A stretch of DNA of 64,000 nt from Ariolimax columbianus (Eukaryota; Mollusca; Gastropoda; Stylommatophora; Arionidae): positions 97,606,141 to 97,670,140 of the forward strand of contig JAVGWX010000007.1 of NCBI GenBank assembly GCA_036924085.1, written 5' to 3'. Position 1 is the first letter of the stretch. The number at the start of each line of letters is the position of its first letter. The notes under the pieces were generated by a model. The model ran no database searches. It was not told the origin of the DNA and worked only from the letters and a program-made list of their open reading frames with translations. This document shows, piece after piece, positions 23,205-34,849 of the stretch. Position numbers and translations under genes: made by a program.

Positions 23205-24288
23205 CGCTTGTGGAAGTCCTCAATCCACTCGTGGAAGTCCTCAATCCGCTTGTGGAAGTCCTCAATCCGCTTGTGGAAGTCCTCAATCCACTCGTGGAAG
23301 ACCTCAATCCACTTGTAGTCCTCAATCCGCTTGTAGAAGTCCTCAATCCACTTGAAGAAGTCCTCAATCCACTTGTAGAAGTCCTCAATCCGCTTGTGGA
23401 AGTCCTCAATCCACTCGTGGAAGTCCTAAATCCGCATGTAGGTCCTCAATCCGCTTGTAGAAATCCTCAATCCACTCGTGGAAGTCCTCAATCCGCTTGT
23501 AGAGGTCCTTAATCCAGTCGTGAAAGTCCTCTATCCGCTTGTGGAAGTCCTCAATTCGCTTGTGGAAGTCCTCAATCCGCTTGTGGAAGTCCTCAATTCG
23601 CTAGTGGAAGTCCTCAATCTACTCGTGGAAGTCCTCAATCCGCTTGTGGAAGTCCTTAATTTACTCGTGGACCTCAATCCACTCGTGGAAGTCCTCAATC
23701 CGCTTGTAGAAGTCCTCAATCCGCTTGTAGAAGACCTCAATCCGCTTGTGGAAGACCTCATTCCCCTTGTAGTCCTCAATCCGCTTGTAGAAGTCCTCAA
23801 TCCACTTGTAGAAGTCCTCAATCCACTTGTAGAAGTCCTCAATCCGCTTGTGGAAGTCCTCAATTCGCTTGTGGAAGTCCTCAATCCGCTTGTGGAAATC
23901 CTCAATTCGCTAGTGGAAGTCCTCAATCTACTCGTGGAAGTCCTCAATCCGCTTGTGGAAGTCCTTAATCCACTCGTGGACCTCAATCCACTCGTGGAAG
24001 TCCTCAATCCGCTTGTAGAAGTCCTCAATCCGCTTGTAGAAGACCTCAATCCGCTTGTGGAAGACCTCAATCCACTTGTAGAAGTCCTCAATCCGCTTGT
24101 AGAAGTCCTCAATCTGCTTGTAGGTCCTCAATCCGCTTGTGGACGTCCTCAATCCACTCGTGGAAGTCCTCATTCCGCTTGTAGGTCCTCAATCCGCTTG
24201 TAGGTCCTCAATCCACTCGTGGAAGTCGTCAATCCGCTCGTGGAAGTCCTCAATCCGCTTGTAGAAGTCCTCAATCCGCTTGTGATAT
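23205..24288. repeat. 21-bp minisatellite, about 50 copies
   Basis: Unit core gtggaagtcctcaatccgct, with occasional 15-bp short units (gtggacctcaatcc). A rare variant, gtggaagtccttaat next to a short unit, occurs at 23646 and again at 23955. This marks a duplication of about 309 bp. VEVLNPL and TSTSGLR frames of up to 241 codons are artefacts of a period divisible by 3. Confidence 0.96.
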
Positions 24289-24574
24289 CTCTGCAGGTTT
24301 CGGAGCATATAAAAGGTTTGAGGCGATGAGAATTTATTAAGACACATATTAGTTTTTCAATGGGAGCCTCTGCTGGATCTAGACTGTGCGGCGTGTTCAT
24401 TAATGACGCTGCAAGACCAGTTCTCAATGTCTGCGCGTGCACGTGCAACAAAAGTCAGTCTAGTGCCAGGATAATGCAGTACTTGGTGAGATTGATGGTT
24501 GTTGCTGACAGCGATTTTCTCAGCTGCCGGGCCACCTTTTAACGTTTGTCTTCTCTCGTGAAATCAAGTCTTGA
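24289..24574. other. spacer between arrays
   Basis: Single-copy DNA; a 60-codon frame at 24360-24542 has no domain. Confidence 0.4.
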
Positions 24575-25040
24575 TGTGATGATCATTGCTCTTTGATGTT
24601 ATGATAATTGCTCTTTGATGTGATGATGTGATGATCATTGCTCTTTGATGTTATGATAATTGCTCTTTGATGTGATGATAATTGCTCTTTGATGTTATGA
24701 TATGATGATCATTGCTCTTTGATGTTATGATAATTGCTCTTTGATGTTATGATAATTGCTCTTTGATGTTATGATGTAATGATCATTGCTCTTTGATGTT
24801 ATGATAATTGCTCTTTGATGTTATGATAATTGCTCTTTGATGTTATGATAATTACTCTTTGATGTTATGATGTAATGATCATTGCTCTTTGATGTGATGA
24901 TAATTGCTCTTTGATGTGGTGATCATTGCTCTTTGATGTTATGATCATTTCTCCTTGATGTTATGATCATTTCTCCTTGATGTTATGATCATTTCTCCTT
25001 GATGTTATGATCATTTCTCCTTGATGTGATGATCATTGAT
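24575..25040. repeat. 22-bp minisatellite, about 20 copies
   Basis: Units of gatgttatgataattgctct plus TT, mixed with a shorter variant (gatgtgatgatcattgctct). The last copies change to gatcatttctccttg. Confidence 0.95.
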
Positions 25041-25144
25041 CTACACGAACATGACCTAAAATATAATGTGCGAAGAACATTTGTTCCAGCCCTGTGTTGG
25101 GTGGGGAACGATAATGATTCAATAGTTGTTGCCGTTGTTCGAAG

Positions 25145-26395
25145 CTACTTGGAGGGGGTTACAGTTGCTCTCCTTACATTCAGGTACGTTGAGAAGTAGG
25201 TCAGGGACAATCCTTGCATTGCTCTCCTTATATCCAAGGACGTTGAGAAGTAGGAGGTGACAATCCTTGCATTGCTCTCCTTATATCCCAGGACGTTGAG
25301 AAGTAGGTCAGGGACAATCCCTGCATTGCTCTCCTTATATCCCAGGACGATGAGAAGTAGGAGGTGACAATCCTTGCATTGCTCTCCTTATATCCCAGGA
25401 CGTTGAGAAGTAGGAGGTGACAATCCTTGCATTGCTCTCCTTATATTTCGGGACGTTGAGAAGTAGGAGGTGACAATCCTTGCATTGCTCTCCTTACATT
25501 TCGGGACGTTGAGAAGTAGGAGGTGACAATCCTTGCATTGCTCTCCTTATATTTCGGGACGTTGAGAAGTAGGAGGTGACAATCCTTGCATTGCTCTCCT
25601 TACATTTCGGGACGTTGAGAAGTAGGAGGTGACAATCCTTGCATTGCTCTCCTTACATTTCGGGACGTTGAGAAGTAGGAGGTGACAATCCTTGCATTGC
25701 TCTCCTTACATTTCGGGACGTTGAGAAGTAGGAGGTGACAATCCTTGCATTGCTCTCCTTACATTTCGGGACGTTGAGAAGTAGGAGGTGACAATCCTTG
25801 CATTGCTCTCCTTATATCCCAGGACGTTGAGAAGTAGGTCAGGGACAATCCTTGCATTGCTCTCCTTATATCCCAGGACGTTGAGAAGTAGGAGGTGACA
25901 ATCCTTGCATTGCTCTCCTTATATCCCAGGACGTTGAGAAGTAGGTCAGGGACAATCCTTGCATTGCTCTCCTTATATCCCAGGACGTTGAGAAGTAGGT
26001 CAGGGACAATCCTTGCATTGCTCTCCTTATATCCCAGGACGTTGAGAAGTAGGTCAGGGACAATCCTTGCATTGCTCTCCTTATATCCCAGGACGTTGAG
26101 AAGTAGGAGGTGACAATCCTTGCATTGCTCTCCTTACTTTTCGGGACGTTGAGAAGTAGGAGGTGACAATCCTTGCATTGCTCTCCTTACATTTCGGGAC
26201 GTTGAGAAGTAGGAGGTGACAATCCTTGCATTGCTCTCCTTATATCCCAGGACGTTGAGAAGTAGGTCAGGGACAATCCTTGCATTGCTCTCCTTATATC
26301 CCAGGACGTTGAGAAGTAGGTCAGGGACAATCCTTGCATTGCTCTCCTTATATCCCAGGACGTTGAGAAGTAGGTCAGGGACAATCCTTGCATTA
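25145..26395. repeat. 53/54-bp minisatellite, about 23 copies, two interleaved unit types
   Basis: All units share caatccttgcattgctctcc and acgttgagaagtagg. They differ at the junction (gaggtgacaatcc, 53 bp, or gtcagggacaatcc, 54 bp) and in the middle (tatcccagg or catttcggg). The types occur in runs: catttcggg units cluster at 25440-25800 and 26130-26220, and tatcccagg units elsewhere. Confidence 0.96.
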
Positions 26396-26514
26396 ATGCA
26401 ATACTTGTCTCTTCAGCAAATTCATTCATATGACACCTCTAGGAATTGATCCCCACTTCGTTGGCTAGACTGCTGTGATACAGCATAAATGCAGAAGCAT
26501 GAACAAGAAGGGGT

Positions 26515-27165
26515 ATTGACTAAGATGTTTTACCTGACCCAGATTACTCTTAGCTCTTACATTGACCAGTATGTTTTACCTGACCCAGATTACTCTTAGC
26601 TCTTACATTGACCAGTATGTTTTACCTGACCCAGATTAGTCTTAGCTCTTACCTTGACTAGTATGTTTTACCTGACCCAGATTACTCTTAGCTCCCACCT
26701 TGACCAGTATGTTTTACCTGACCCAGATTACTCTTAGCTCTTACCTTGACCAGTATGTTTTACCTGACCCAGATTACTCTTAGCTCTTACCTTGACAAGT
26801 ATGTTTTACCTGACCCAGATTACTCTTAGCTCTTACCTTGACCAGTATGTTTTACCTGACCCAGATTACTCTTAGCTCTTACCTTGACCAGTATGTTTTA
26901 CCTGACCCAGATTACTCTTAGCTCTTACCTTGACAAGTATGTTTTACCTGACCGAGATTAGTCTTAGCTCTTACCTTGACCAGTATGTTTTACCTGACCC
27001 AGATTGCTCTTAACTCTGACCTTGACCAGTATGTTTTACCTGACCCAGATTACTCTTAGCTCCCACCTTGACCTGTATGTCTCACCTGACCCAGATTACT
27101 CTTAGCTCCCACCTTGACGAGTATGTTTTACCTGACCCAGATTATTTTAGCACCCACTTTGACCA
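26515..27165. repeat. 46-bp minisatellite, about 14 copies
   Basis: Unit core gtatgttttacctgacccag followed by attactcttagctc. The last units (ctcacctgacccag, attattttagc) are diverged and run straight into the GA-rich tract. Confidence 0.96.
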
Positions 27166-27328
27166 GAAGAAGAAGAATATGAAGGAGGAGGAGGAAGAGG
27201 AGCAAGAGAGGAAGGAAGAAAAAGAAAAAGAAGATGTAGAAGACGAGAAGACGAAGAAGAAGAAAAAGAAGAAGAAGTATAATAAGCAAAAGGAGGAGGA
27301 AGAGAATGAGGAGGAGGTAGCTGATACA
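27166..27328 (+). repeat. purine-only GAA/GAG tract
   Basis: About 160 bp of almost pure A/G. An open frame here gives a Lys/Glu-rich string that cannot be told from microsatellite translation. Purine strand asymmetry could favour triplex DNA. Confidence 0.9.
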
Positions 27329-27489
27329 TAATTAAAACATAAAATAAGAAAACTTGCCATGTTGTTTATTCCGAACAATTAGGCGAACAATGAAAGGACA
27401 TGTCGCGTCAGCCACACAATAACATTAAACACATCAAATATGTTTTACAGTAATAACATATTGTGGGGACATAACCATTCTTGTACGCA

Positions 27490-27775
27490 CGGCACACCCA
27501 CGTCACACATTCTGGTACATACTGCACAAACTCGTCACATATTCTGGTGCATACTGCACAAACTCGTCACTCATTCCTGTACATACTGCAAAAACTCGTC
27601 ACACATTCATGTACATACTCCACTAACTCGTCATACATTCTTGTACATACTGCAAAAACTCGTCACACATTCATGTACATACTCCACAAACTCGTAACAC
27701 ATTCATGTACATACTGTACAAACACGTCATACGTTCTTGTACATACACCACACACATGCCACATATTCTTGTACA
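27490..27775. repeat. 32-bp minisatellite, about 9 copies
   Basis: Units with tgtacatactgcaaaaactc and gtcacacattc. Open frames are artefacts. Confidence 0.92.
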
Positions 27776-27837
27776 TGATTTGTTTCTTTCTTTGTTCTAG
27801 CTTCAGTGATTCTGGATATTGTCTTTTCTCTTATTCT

Positions 27838-28100
27838 CATTCCCTCTCTCTATCTCTCTCTCCCTCTCTCTCTCTCTCTCTCCCTCTCTCTCTCTCTCTC
27901 TCCCTCTATCTTTCTCTTAGAGAAGTCCAATACACATTCTTCCTATCAGTAAATCTCTGAGAGAAGTCGGTTCACTCTCTCTCACTCTCTCTCTCTCTCT
28001 CTCCCTCTCTCTCTCTCTCTCCCTCTATCTTTCTCTTAGAGAAGTCCAATACACATTCTTCCTATCAGTAAATCTCTGAGAGAAGTCGGTTCACTCTCTC

Positions 28101-28145
<45 letters not shown>

Positions 28146-28646
28146 GCACTCACTTAATCTCTGAGAGAAGTTCAGTACTTTCAAAATCTCTGTATTCTCT
28201 ATATCAGCATTCTCTAATTACCTCTCTGAGAGATACAGTGCTCACTATCTCTCTCGGATAAGTAAAGTGCTCTCTCGCACCCTACCTCTCTGAGTGGGCT
28301 AGTTCGCTGTCACTCTACCTATCTAGGAGAGAAGTTTGGTATTGGCTGACACTGAGGGAGAAGTCAAGTACTCTCTCGCACTAGTTCTCCAGATAAAGTC
28401 CAGAACTCACTCCCTCTACCACTCCTGGGGACGTTCAGTACTCTCTGACACTACGTCTCTGAAATTAATATGTACTCTCTCACACCACTTCTCTATAAAT
28501 AATGAAGTACTCTCTCCCACCAGCTCTCTTGAAATAATGAAGTACTCTCTCCCACCAGCTCTCTTGAAATAATCAAGTACTCTCTCCCACCAGCCCTCTT
28601 GAAATAATCAAGTACTCTCTCACACCAGTTCTCTTGAAATAATCAA

Positions 28647-28680
<34 letters not shown>
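27838..28680. repeat. TC-rich microsatellite region with a local duplication
   Basis: (TC)n tracts at 27840-27905, 27975-28025, 28095-28140 and 28650-28680. A 119-bp block around cttagagaagtccaatacac is present twice (about 27917 and 28036). From 28480 to 28640, about five copies of a unit near 35 bp contain ctcttgaaataat(g/c)aagtac. Confidence 0.9.
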
Positions 28681-28683
<3 letters not shown>

Positions 28684-28694
28684 AAAACGCTATT

Positions 28695-29090
28695 TGAGCA
28701 GTTTAGTACTCTTAACATCTCTTGAAGAAATCCAGCTCTCTCTCTGTTTCTCTCTTTCTCTCACTCTCTCTCTCTCTGTCTGTCTGCTTCTCTTTCAGCA
28801 GTTAACTACTGCCTTTACATCTATGGAGAAAACTCCAGCACGCTTGACCTCCATTGGAGCAGTCTTAGGGTCCCTCTATACCAGTCTTAGAGCAGTCATG
28901 TACTCTCTCACTCTACCTCTCTGGGAGAAGTCCATCGATTTCTCAATTGCCTGGAACTGGCGACGAGTGTCCGAAAAATAAGTTCCCAGAACTCTGTCAA
29001 TGTTATAAAGCTGATGCCAAGACATATTCCCATTTGGCCGCCGAGTGAACCTAGACCGGAGCAGACAACATGTTTGCTGGTTAACTGTCA
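28695..29090. other. non-coding stretch
   Basis: A further TC run near 28735-28785, then single-copy DNA. The open frame at 28694-28981 is low complexity at its start and shows no domain. Confidence 0.45.
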
Positions 29091-29094
29091 GAAA

Positions 29095-29168
29095 GAGTGG
29101 TGTGTTAGTGAGAGAGTGTGTGTTAGTGAGAGAGTGTGTGAGAGAGTGGTGTGTTAGTGAGAGAGTGT
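29095..29168. repeat. 19-bp minisatellite, left part
   Basis: Three to four copies of gtgttagtgagagagtgtg-type units, directly abutting the LTR-like element. The same unit resumes at 30510. Confidence 0.9.
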
Positions 29169-29405
29169 TGTTATGACAGATTTAGTCTTGGCAGACAAAT
29201 CCTGTCTTCCTACTGACAGATTATTTTGTCCAGAATTACGCGCAAGCATAATTACTTAATTATAGATTTCCATTCAATTTAGAGGTGGACTTTCCACCTG
29301 TCCTGACAACTCACGTCAGTAATACCACGATTGGGTCTCGGATTAATATCGGCGCCCAGGACGCTATTTTGAAAGTAGCGCCGGCTTTGAAAATAGTCTG
29401 GGTGT

Positions 29406-29413
29406 TATAAATA
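29406..29413 (+). promoter_or_regulatory. TATA-box-like site of the LTR-like element
   Basis: TATAAATA in a locally GC-rich context, placed where the U3 promoter of an LTR would be. Inference from position only. Confidence 0.4.
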
Positions 29414-30302
29414 CCGGGGCAAATCGGGAACCCGACACTTTTCAAAGAGATTCAGATAGATTCACATTTGAATGAGTTTTTCAGAGCGATTCAGAGCTCG
29501 ACACATTGAACGAGATTTTTCGAGAGAGACAGCATTTCAGAGTCAACACATTGAACGAGATTTTCATAGCAATTAAGAGAGACCACACATTTCCAAAGAC
29601 ACATTTGAATAGGAGCATTTCCAGAAAGACGGTTCAGAGAGGTACTCACTTTGAGAGTCTATTCAGTCAGAGAAGACTGAACGTCGCATTGACGGAGTTT
29701 CAGTTTGCAGAAGTAAAGTATTCATTTGTAAGTAATTAGATAGAATTTCATCAGGTTAAAGTTTAACCAGCGTCAGCGACGTGGGCGACCTTTCAAGTTT
29801 ATATTCATCGCATGTATCTCAAAGAAGCAGCCTAGATCAGTCATAGCTACCCGCTATAGGAGAGAACAGATTTCCTAGATCTAGCTCGGCTAAGAGAAAA
29901 TTTAACCATTTGACACGTGTGTCGATCCGCGCCAGGTTACCACCTGATCAGCCGGCCTTTGTTTAACACACGTGGTCAAAACACGCTGCAGTCTAACATG
30001 CAGCTGTCTTGCCAAGTTTGTAGTCATCATAGATTTGGAGCAGTAGCCTAGCCTTTCGACATCCACCACGCAGATCGACAGTTGTCACTGCGGAACTGAG
30101 CCAAAGACGTTTTACCTGGGTTGGGTTTAAACCACGAATTAACCATCAGCGTCAATACGACATAATTCTGATTACGTTACGGAGGCCAAGTACGGAAAGT
30201 AGATTGTGGACAATAGTTTTAGGTTTAGCGGTAGTGAATGATTTAAGTTAGGTAACCATTAGTTAGGAGCGAGTAGGAAGTTGTGCATGATAGAAGAGTG
30301 GC

Positions 30303-30308
30303 AATAAA
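30303..30308 (+). promoter_or_regulatory. polyadenylation-signal-like AATAAA in the LTR-like element
   Basis: AATAAA is followed within 30 bp by T/GT-rich sequence (tttgtttattgttgtattg), about 200 bp before the element end. This fits an R/U5 position. Confidence 0.4.
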
Positions 30309-30509
30309 GAATTTGTTTATTGTTGTATTGAAAGTGTCCTTAGTTTATTGAAATGTTAGTTGGGATTGATTTTTTAGAGTGTTTAAGGTGGATAGTCAAG
30401 GTGCGGCCTTAGTTTATTGAAGTATTAGTTGGGATTGATTTTTTAGACTGTTTAAGGTGGATAGTCAAGGTGCGGCCTTAGAGAGCAAAACGTCGTTCCA
30501 GCTGCAACA

Positions 30510-31290
30510 TTGTGTTAGTGAGAAAGTGGTGTATTAGTGAGATAGTGGTGTGTTAGTGAGAGAGTGGTGTGTTAGTGAGAGAGTGGTGTGTAAGTGAGAG
30601 AGTGGTGTGTTAGTGAGAGAGTGCTGTGTTGCTGAGAGAGTGGTGTGTTAGTGAGAGAGTGGTGTGTAAGTGAGAGAGTGGTGTGTTAGTGAGAGAGTGG
30701 TGTGTTAGTGAGAGAGTGGTGTGTTAGTGAGAGAGTGGTGTGTTAGTGAGAGAGTGGTATATTAGTGAGATAGTGGTATATTAGTGAGAGAGTGGTGTGT
30801 TAGTGAGATAGTGGTATATTAGTGAGAGAGTGGTGTGTTAGTGAGAGAGTGGTGTGTTAGTGAGAGAGTGTGTGAGGGAGAGAGTGTTGTGTTAATTAGA
30901 AAGTGGTGTGTTAGTAAGAGAGTGGTGTGGGAGTGAGAGAGTAGTGTGTTAGGGAGAGAGTGTGTGAGGGAGAGAGTGTTGTGTTAGTGAGAGAGTGGTG
31001 TGTTAGGGAGAGAGTGTGTGAGGGAGAGAGTGTTGTGTTAGTGAGAGAGTGGTGTGTTAGGGAGAGAGTGTGTGAGGGAGAGAGTGTTGTGTTAGTGAGA
31101 GAGTGGTGTGTTAGGGAGAGAGTGTGTGAGGGAGAGAGTGTTGTGTTAGTGAGAGAGTGGTGTGTTAGTGAGAGAGTGGTGTGTTAGTGAGAGAGTAGTG
31201 TGTTAGTGAGAGAGTGGTGTGTTAGTGAGAGAGTGGTGTGTTAGTGAGAGAGTGTGTGAGGGAGAGAGTGTTGTGTTAGGGAGAGAGTGT
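30510..31290. repeat. 19-bp minisatellite, right part, with 15/17-bp variants
   Basis: About 40 units of gtgttagtgagagagtgg type. From about 30950 to 31140 a 57-bp higher-order unit (gagggagagagtgttgtgtt plus a standard unit) is repeated four times. This gives the periodic VREWCVRERVCEGES frame, an artefact. Confidence 0.94.
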
Positions 31291-31370
31291 GTGTTATGGA
31301 GATAGTGCGTGTTGTCGTGAACATTGGTATGTTAGTGTATGCGAGAGAATAAGTGGGTGAGAGTTGTGAG

Positions 31371-31386
31371 TGTGTCTGTGTGTATT

Positions 31387-31422
<36 letters not shown>

Positions 31423-31425
31423 GTC
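31371..31425. repeat. (TG)n microsatellite
   Basis: A TG run with three T interruptions just after the 19-bp array. Confidence 0.95.
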
Positions 31426-31524
31426 GCTTGAAAATGTGTGGGCTGTGTATGACACAGAAGCTCTCCCTAGAAATCAAGATATAAACTATGTGTCATCCCC
31501 CTCCTTGTGTTCAGCTCAGAGGCC

Positions 31525-31760
31525 TGGACGTTTTTTTAATCTTGCTCTGATTAACGACGCACTAAGAGTGGTGTGGCCAGCACCAAACCGGCCACCTCTA
31601 ATTCCCAGACTTGCTCTAGTAACCACATTTGTTAGCCTCGGTCGACCCCAGAATCGAACAAATATCACGCCTCAATTGAAGGTCGAACCTAGATCACTGG
31701 GTCGGAATTTTAGTTCACTAACCACTGTAGAAAATCTGGCTCAAGTCTTGCTCAACCGCT
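31525..31760 (-). mobile_element. tRNA-derived SINE (family D)
   Basis: On the minus strand it reads ctacagtggttagtgaac (A-box side, complement of about 31715-31735) and then a B-box-like aggttcgacc (31681-31690). A body runs down to about 31525. Family limits are uncertain. Confidence 0.6.
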
Positions 31761-31784
31761 TAACAACTCATCTTGCGTAGGTGC

Positions 31785-32030
31785 TACTCCCAGTGAGTCA
31801 GTGTGGTTTCCGAGCAGCTCATCTCGAGCAGTAGCTACTCCCAGTGAGTCAGTGTGGTTTCCGAGCAGCTCATCTCGAGCAGTAGCTACTCCCAGAGAGT
31901 CAGTGTAGTTTCCGAGCAGCTAATCTCGAGCAGTAGCTACTCCCAGAGAGTCAGTGTGGTTTCCGAGCAGCTAATCTCGAGCAGTAGCTACTCCCAGAGA
32001 GTCAGTGTGGTTTCCGAGCTGAACACCGAC
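31785..32030. repeat. 51-bp minisatellite, about 5 copies
   Basis: Units with gtagctactcccagagagtc and gtttccgagcagct. Open frame SYSQRVSVVSEQLISSS is an artefact. Confidence 0.94.
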
Positions 32031-32102
32031 GTCTGACATGATTTTTGCAACTCGTCAAATTCATGAAAAATTCTAGAAGCAGTGTTTTGATTTGTAGATG
32101 AC

Positions 32103-32395
32103 GTAAGGGAGCCGCGTAGCGCAGTGGTTAGCGCTCTGGCTTCGCATCTGAGTTGTCGTGGGTTCATTCCCCAGTTGAGGCCGTAGTGTTTTATCAGACC
32201 GCAATGGTTCCCGGGTCGACCCAGCCTTAAATGGGTATCGGTTCATTCCGGGAAGTAAAAGCGTCAAGGGAGAGGAGATGGCTTCCGCCCTCAAATATCC
32301 GAGCCTTTGAAATGTGAGATCGCTAACACCTCACACCCCTACGGCAGTAATGCTATGGGTTACTTGACTTGACTTTGACTTGACTTCTAATGACC
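32103..32395 (+). mobile_element. tRNA-derived SINE (family E)
   Basis: A well-kept tRNA-like head: cgtagcgcagtggttagc holds the A box (32117 on) and ggttcattccc is the B box (32161-32171). The body contains cccagccttaaatgggta. The 3' tail is a (TTGAC)-type simple repeat, gacttgactttgacttgact. The complete head, body and tail make this the clearest SINE in the window. It has no CCA end or intact acceptor stem, so it is not a tRNA gene. Confidence 0.85.
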
Positions 32396-33560
32396 TGACC
32401 ATGATCTTTGACACTGTCAACAGGCCTGGACTCTCGAAAATCATGTTCAAATTCGACTGCCCAATCAAATGTATAACAGTTGTCCACCAGTGTGATGATT
32501 GTATGCCGGCTCTGTATACTGACTGTTGGTGATCTGTCTAGTATTCACATTCATAAGTGGAATCAAACCAAGCTGTGTGCTGGACAAACGCTCTTCAGCG
32601 TGTTATTTGCTGACACGCTTTCTGATACTACACACTCTTGTACGTTTGGCGTACATATCAGATATATGGATAGGCAGCTATTCAATCTCTGGCGCCTACC
32701 GTCCCTCAAGGTTAAAGATGCAGCCATCTTAGGTGTTCTCTTTTCTAAGGACGACGCCATTAACACGTGATCAGAACAGAACATGCAGACCACCATTAAT
32801 GAGTTTCCAACTGCGTGCACTAACGTTGGTCTCAGTGTCAACATAAGGAAAACGGAACTCATGTTTCTACCTGCTCACAGGAAGCCCTTCCATGTGCATA
32901 TATCTCTATAAATGACGAAACACGAACAAACATTTGGTATTTTGACCTAATTTGGTAGTACCCTGACCAAAGAAGCGAATATCAATTCTGAGGTCCACAA
33001 CAGGATTGTCAAGGTAAGCGCTGCATTTGGAAGTTCATGATCGAATTTCTGGGACTAGCATTTAAACAATTTTACTATCAAGATCAAGATCTATTGTGAT
33101 GAGGTGCTAACTACCATTCTATACGGCTGCGAAACATGGACAATCTGTGGCAGACATGTCTTGAAACTCAACCGTTTCTCCGTTAGTGTTCTTAGGATCA
33201 GCTGGCAGGATAGAATGACCCACTCTGAAGTCCTCAAAAAGGCTATGCTCTTGGACATCCATACGCTGCTGCGGAGAGTCAAAATCAGATGGACTGAGTG
33301 TGTTGTTCACATGCCCGATGTCGGCTTCCGTAGAAGCTTTTGCACGGTGAGCTCAGGACAGGCCAGAATTCATCGGGGTGGGGGCGGGGGGGGGGGGGGG
33401 GGGGTTAATAAGAAACGAAACAAAGAAACTCTGAAAGTCTCTCTGAACAGTGTTCTCATTCATGTTCCCTCCCGTGAGCTGCTTGCTCGGGACAGCTTAG
33501 CCTGGCGCACCGCTACCTCAACACGGTGCTCACATCACGGAGAAGTGAACAATCACTGCG
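32396..33560 (+). pseudogene. decayed LINE reverse-transcriptase fragment
   Basis: Pieces in three frames follow the order of an endonuclease-type LINE ORF2. First are DLTMIFDTVNRPGL and TLFSVLFADTLSDT near 32600. Then comes a motif region resembling IRKTELMF near 32850, followed by TTILYGCETWT, LRISWQDRMTHSEVL and RRVKIRWTECVVHMPD at 33110-33320. After a poly-G insertion (33375-33404) it resumes as ETLKVSLN and ARDSLAWRT. The catalytic YADD region is lost to stops and frameshifts, so it is not functional. It belongs to a different LINE family from the CR1-like copies. Confidence 0.75.
33375..33404. repeat. poly-G run within a LINE fragment
   Basis: A 30-bp tract with 23 G in the last uninterrupted portion region (gggggcggg...). 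It expanded inside former coding sequence. Confidence 0.9.
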
Positions 33561-33599
33561 ACGCAAAAAAATCGAGCTGCACAAACAGACAGAATAGAA

Positions 33600-34487
33600 G
33601 ACAGTCCAGTACCGATGCTGTTTATGTGGTGAAATTAGTCGGCTTCAAATTGGACTGTACAGTAAAATGCAGTCACATATAACTACACATATTATTATCA
33701 CCTTAATATTATTATTGTTAGTCAACCACATTATTTGTTTCCTTATCTTCTATTCACCAGTGCCAACTATAGCAGCCATATGAACGAACGAGGTCAAACA
33801 GACGACAATGAACAAGAGAAGAAAAACAACTTTTACATTTTCCGGAAAATTGTTTGACAGAAGACAATAACCCATTCATTTAAATTGGATGGAATATTCA
33901 TTCCAATAAACATTGCTAATTTCATTTCTAGAGGTCATGACATGCGACTATGGCCGAGGTATGCTGGGCTTGGTAACCTCATTATGTAAGCATCAATGCC
34001 ACTGGCAAACACGTGGATTCAGTATTTTCTTAAAGTTTGTTATGGTAATCCAAATCTAGTGTCAGACCTTTACTCCGAAGTCTGGAGTGACAGGTTCGTG
34101 AATGAATGAAAAGATACTAATCAAGGGGCCACTTGGATTAGGATTCTCTGAAAGTTTGTTATGGTAATCCAAATCTAGTGGCGAGATATACTTCCACCTC
34201 CGGGTTTGAAAGGATCAGCTAACCAAGAGACATGTGGATTGTTAGTTGGTTCACCTGTGAGTAACCTTATTTTATCTTATGACAGTGAGAACTATAAAGA
34301 TAAATAATTCATTGACAAATACTTCATATGTATAGCTTTGTGTCCATTTGTCTACTATCAAATTGCCCAGCTTTTGAAACACCCTTTCAACAAAGAGGAG
34401 GCTGGTACATGTATTGTTCATCCCTACATTATGTTACCAATGTCAATCTTGGTCCTCACTAGAAATACATCAGAGAGATACAGCTGT
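33600..34487. other. non-coding stretch with one local duplication
   Basis: A segment with gtttgttatggtaatccaaa occurs at about 34030 and again at about 34150. No gene was recognised. Confidence 0.5.
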
Positions 34488-34745
34488 GAGACGCGTTGTG
34501 TGAGAAGTGAAGCCAGTCCGTGACCGAATCCGCAATATCACGCTGAGACAGACAGTGGGGACAAACCCATTTAGTGCCTACATTGACGCCCAAAAAATCA
34601 AGTTGTTTGGTCATTTAGTGCGAATGGATTTGACCAGCCTGCAGCTAGAGCATATCATTTTAAATCTACTGTCTACCGGTGAGGTCAGACCTCGGGGTAG
34701 GTTGGTCGAGGGTGTCTCTGACACTCTGAGGGTGTTACACCTAAC
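34488..34745 (+). pseudogene. LINE ORF2 C-terminal fragment
   Basis: Reads RDRIRNITLRQTVG, DAQKIKLFGHLVRMD and VRPRGRLVEGVSDTLR. This is the LFGHLVRM plus GRPR-type block found near the C-terminus of endonuclease-type LINEs. No RT core is attached. Confidence 0.65.
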
Positions 34746-34849
34746 GACTTTGAAATCCTTCCACGTGACAGTAACAATAAATCACGAATCCTGCATTCTG
34801 CGACTCCTTGTGGCAAGGGCAGTAGGACAACAGAAGTTCTCAAGATGAA

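Larger units (their letters stand above)
29169..30509 (+). mobile_element. probable solo LTR of a second family, inserted in a minisatellite
   Basis: A 1341-bp element begins TGTTATGACAG and ends CTGCAACA (TGTT...AACA pairing). It interrupts the 19-bp array. Promoter-like TATAAATA lies about 240 bp from its left end and AATAAA about 200 bp before its right end. The flanking 4-mers GTGT and TTGT match at three of four positions, so the target duplication is only suggestive. Near its right end an approximately 67-bp piece (tagttgggattgattttt) is duplicated. No gag/pol is present. Confidence 0.6.

Noticed and set aside
23478..24203. VEVLNPL repeat protein and its opposite-strand TSTSGLR partner
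   Set aside because: Both come from the 21-bp array and end where the array ends.
27068..27331. Lys/Glu-rich 87-residue protein
   Set aside because: It starts in a minisatellite and runs through a purine microsatellite; no domain or splice context.
32117..32171. Functional tRNA gene
   Set aside because: A and B boxes are present, but the sequence continues into a SINE body and 3' simple-repeat tail, and the acceptor stem does not pair convincingly. The same applies to the other SINE heads.
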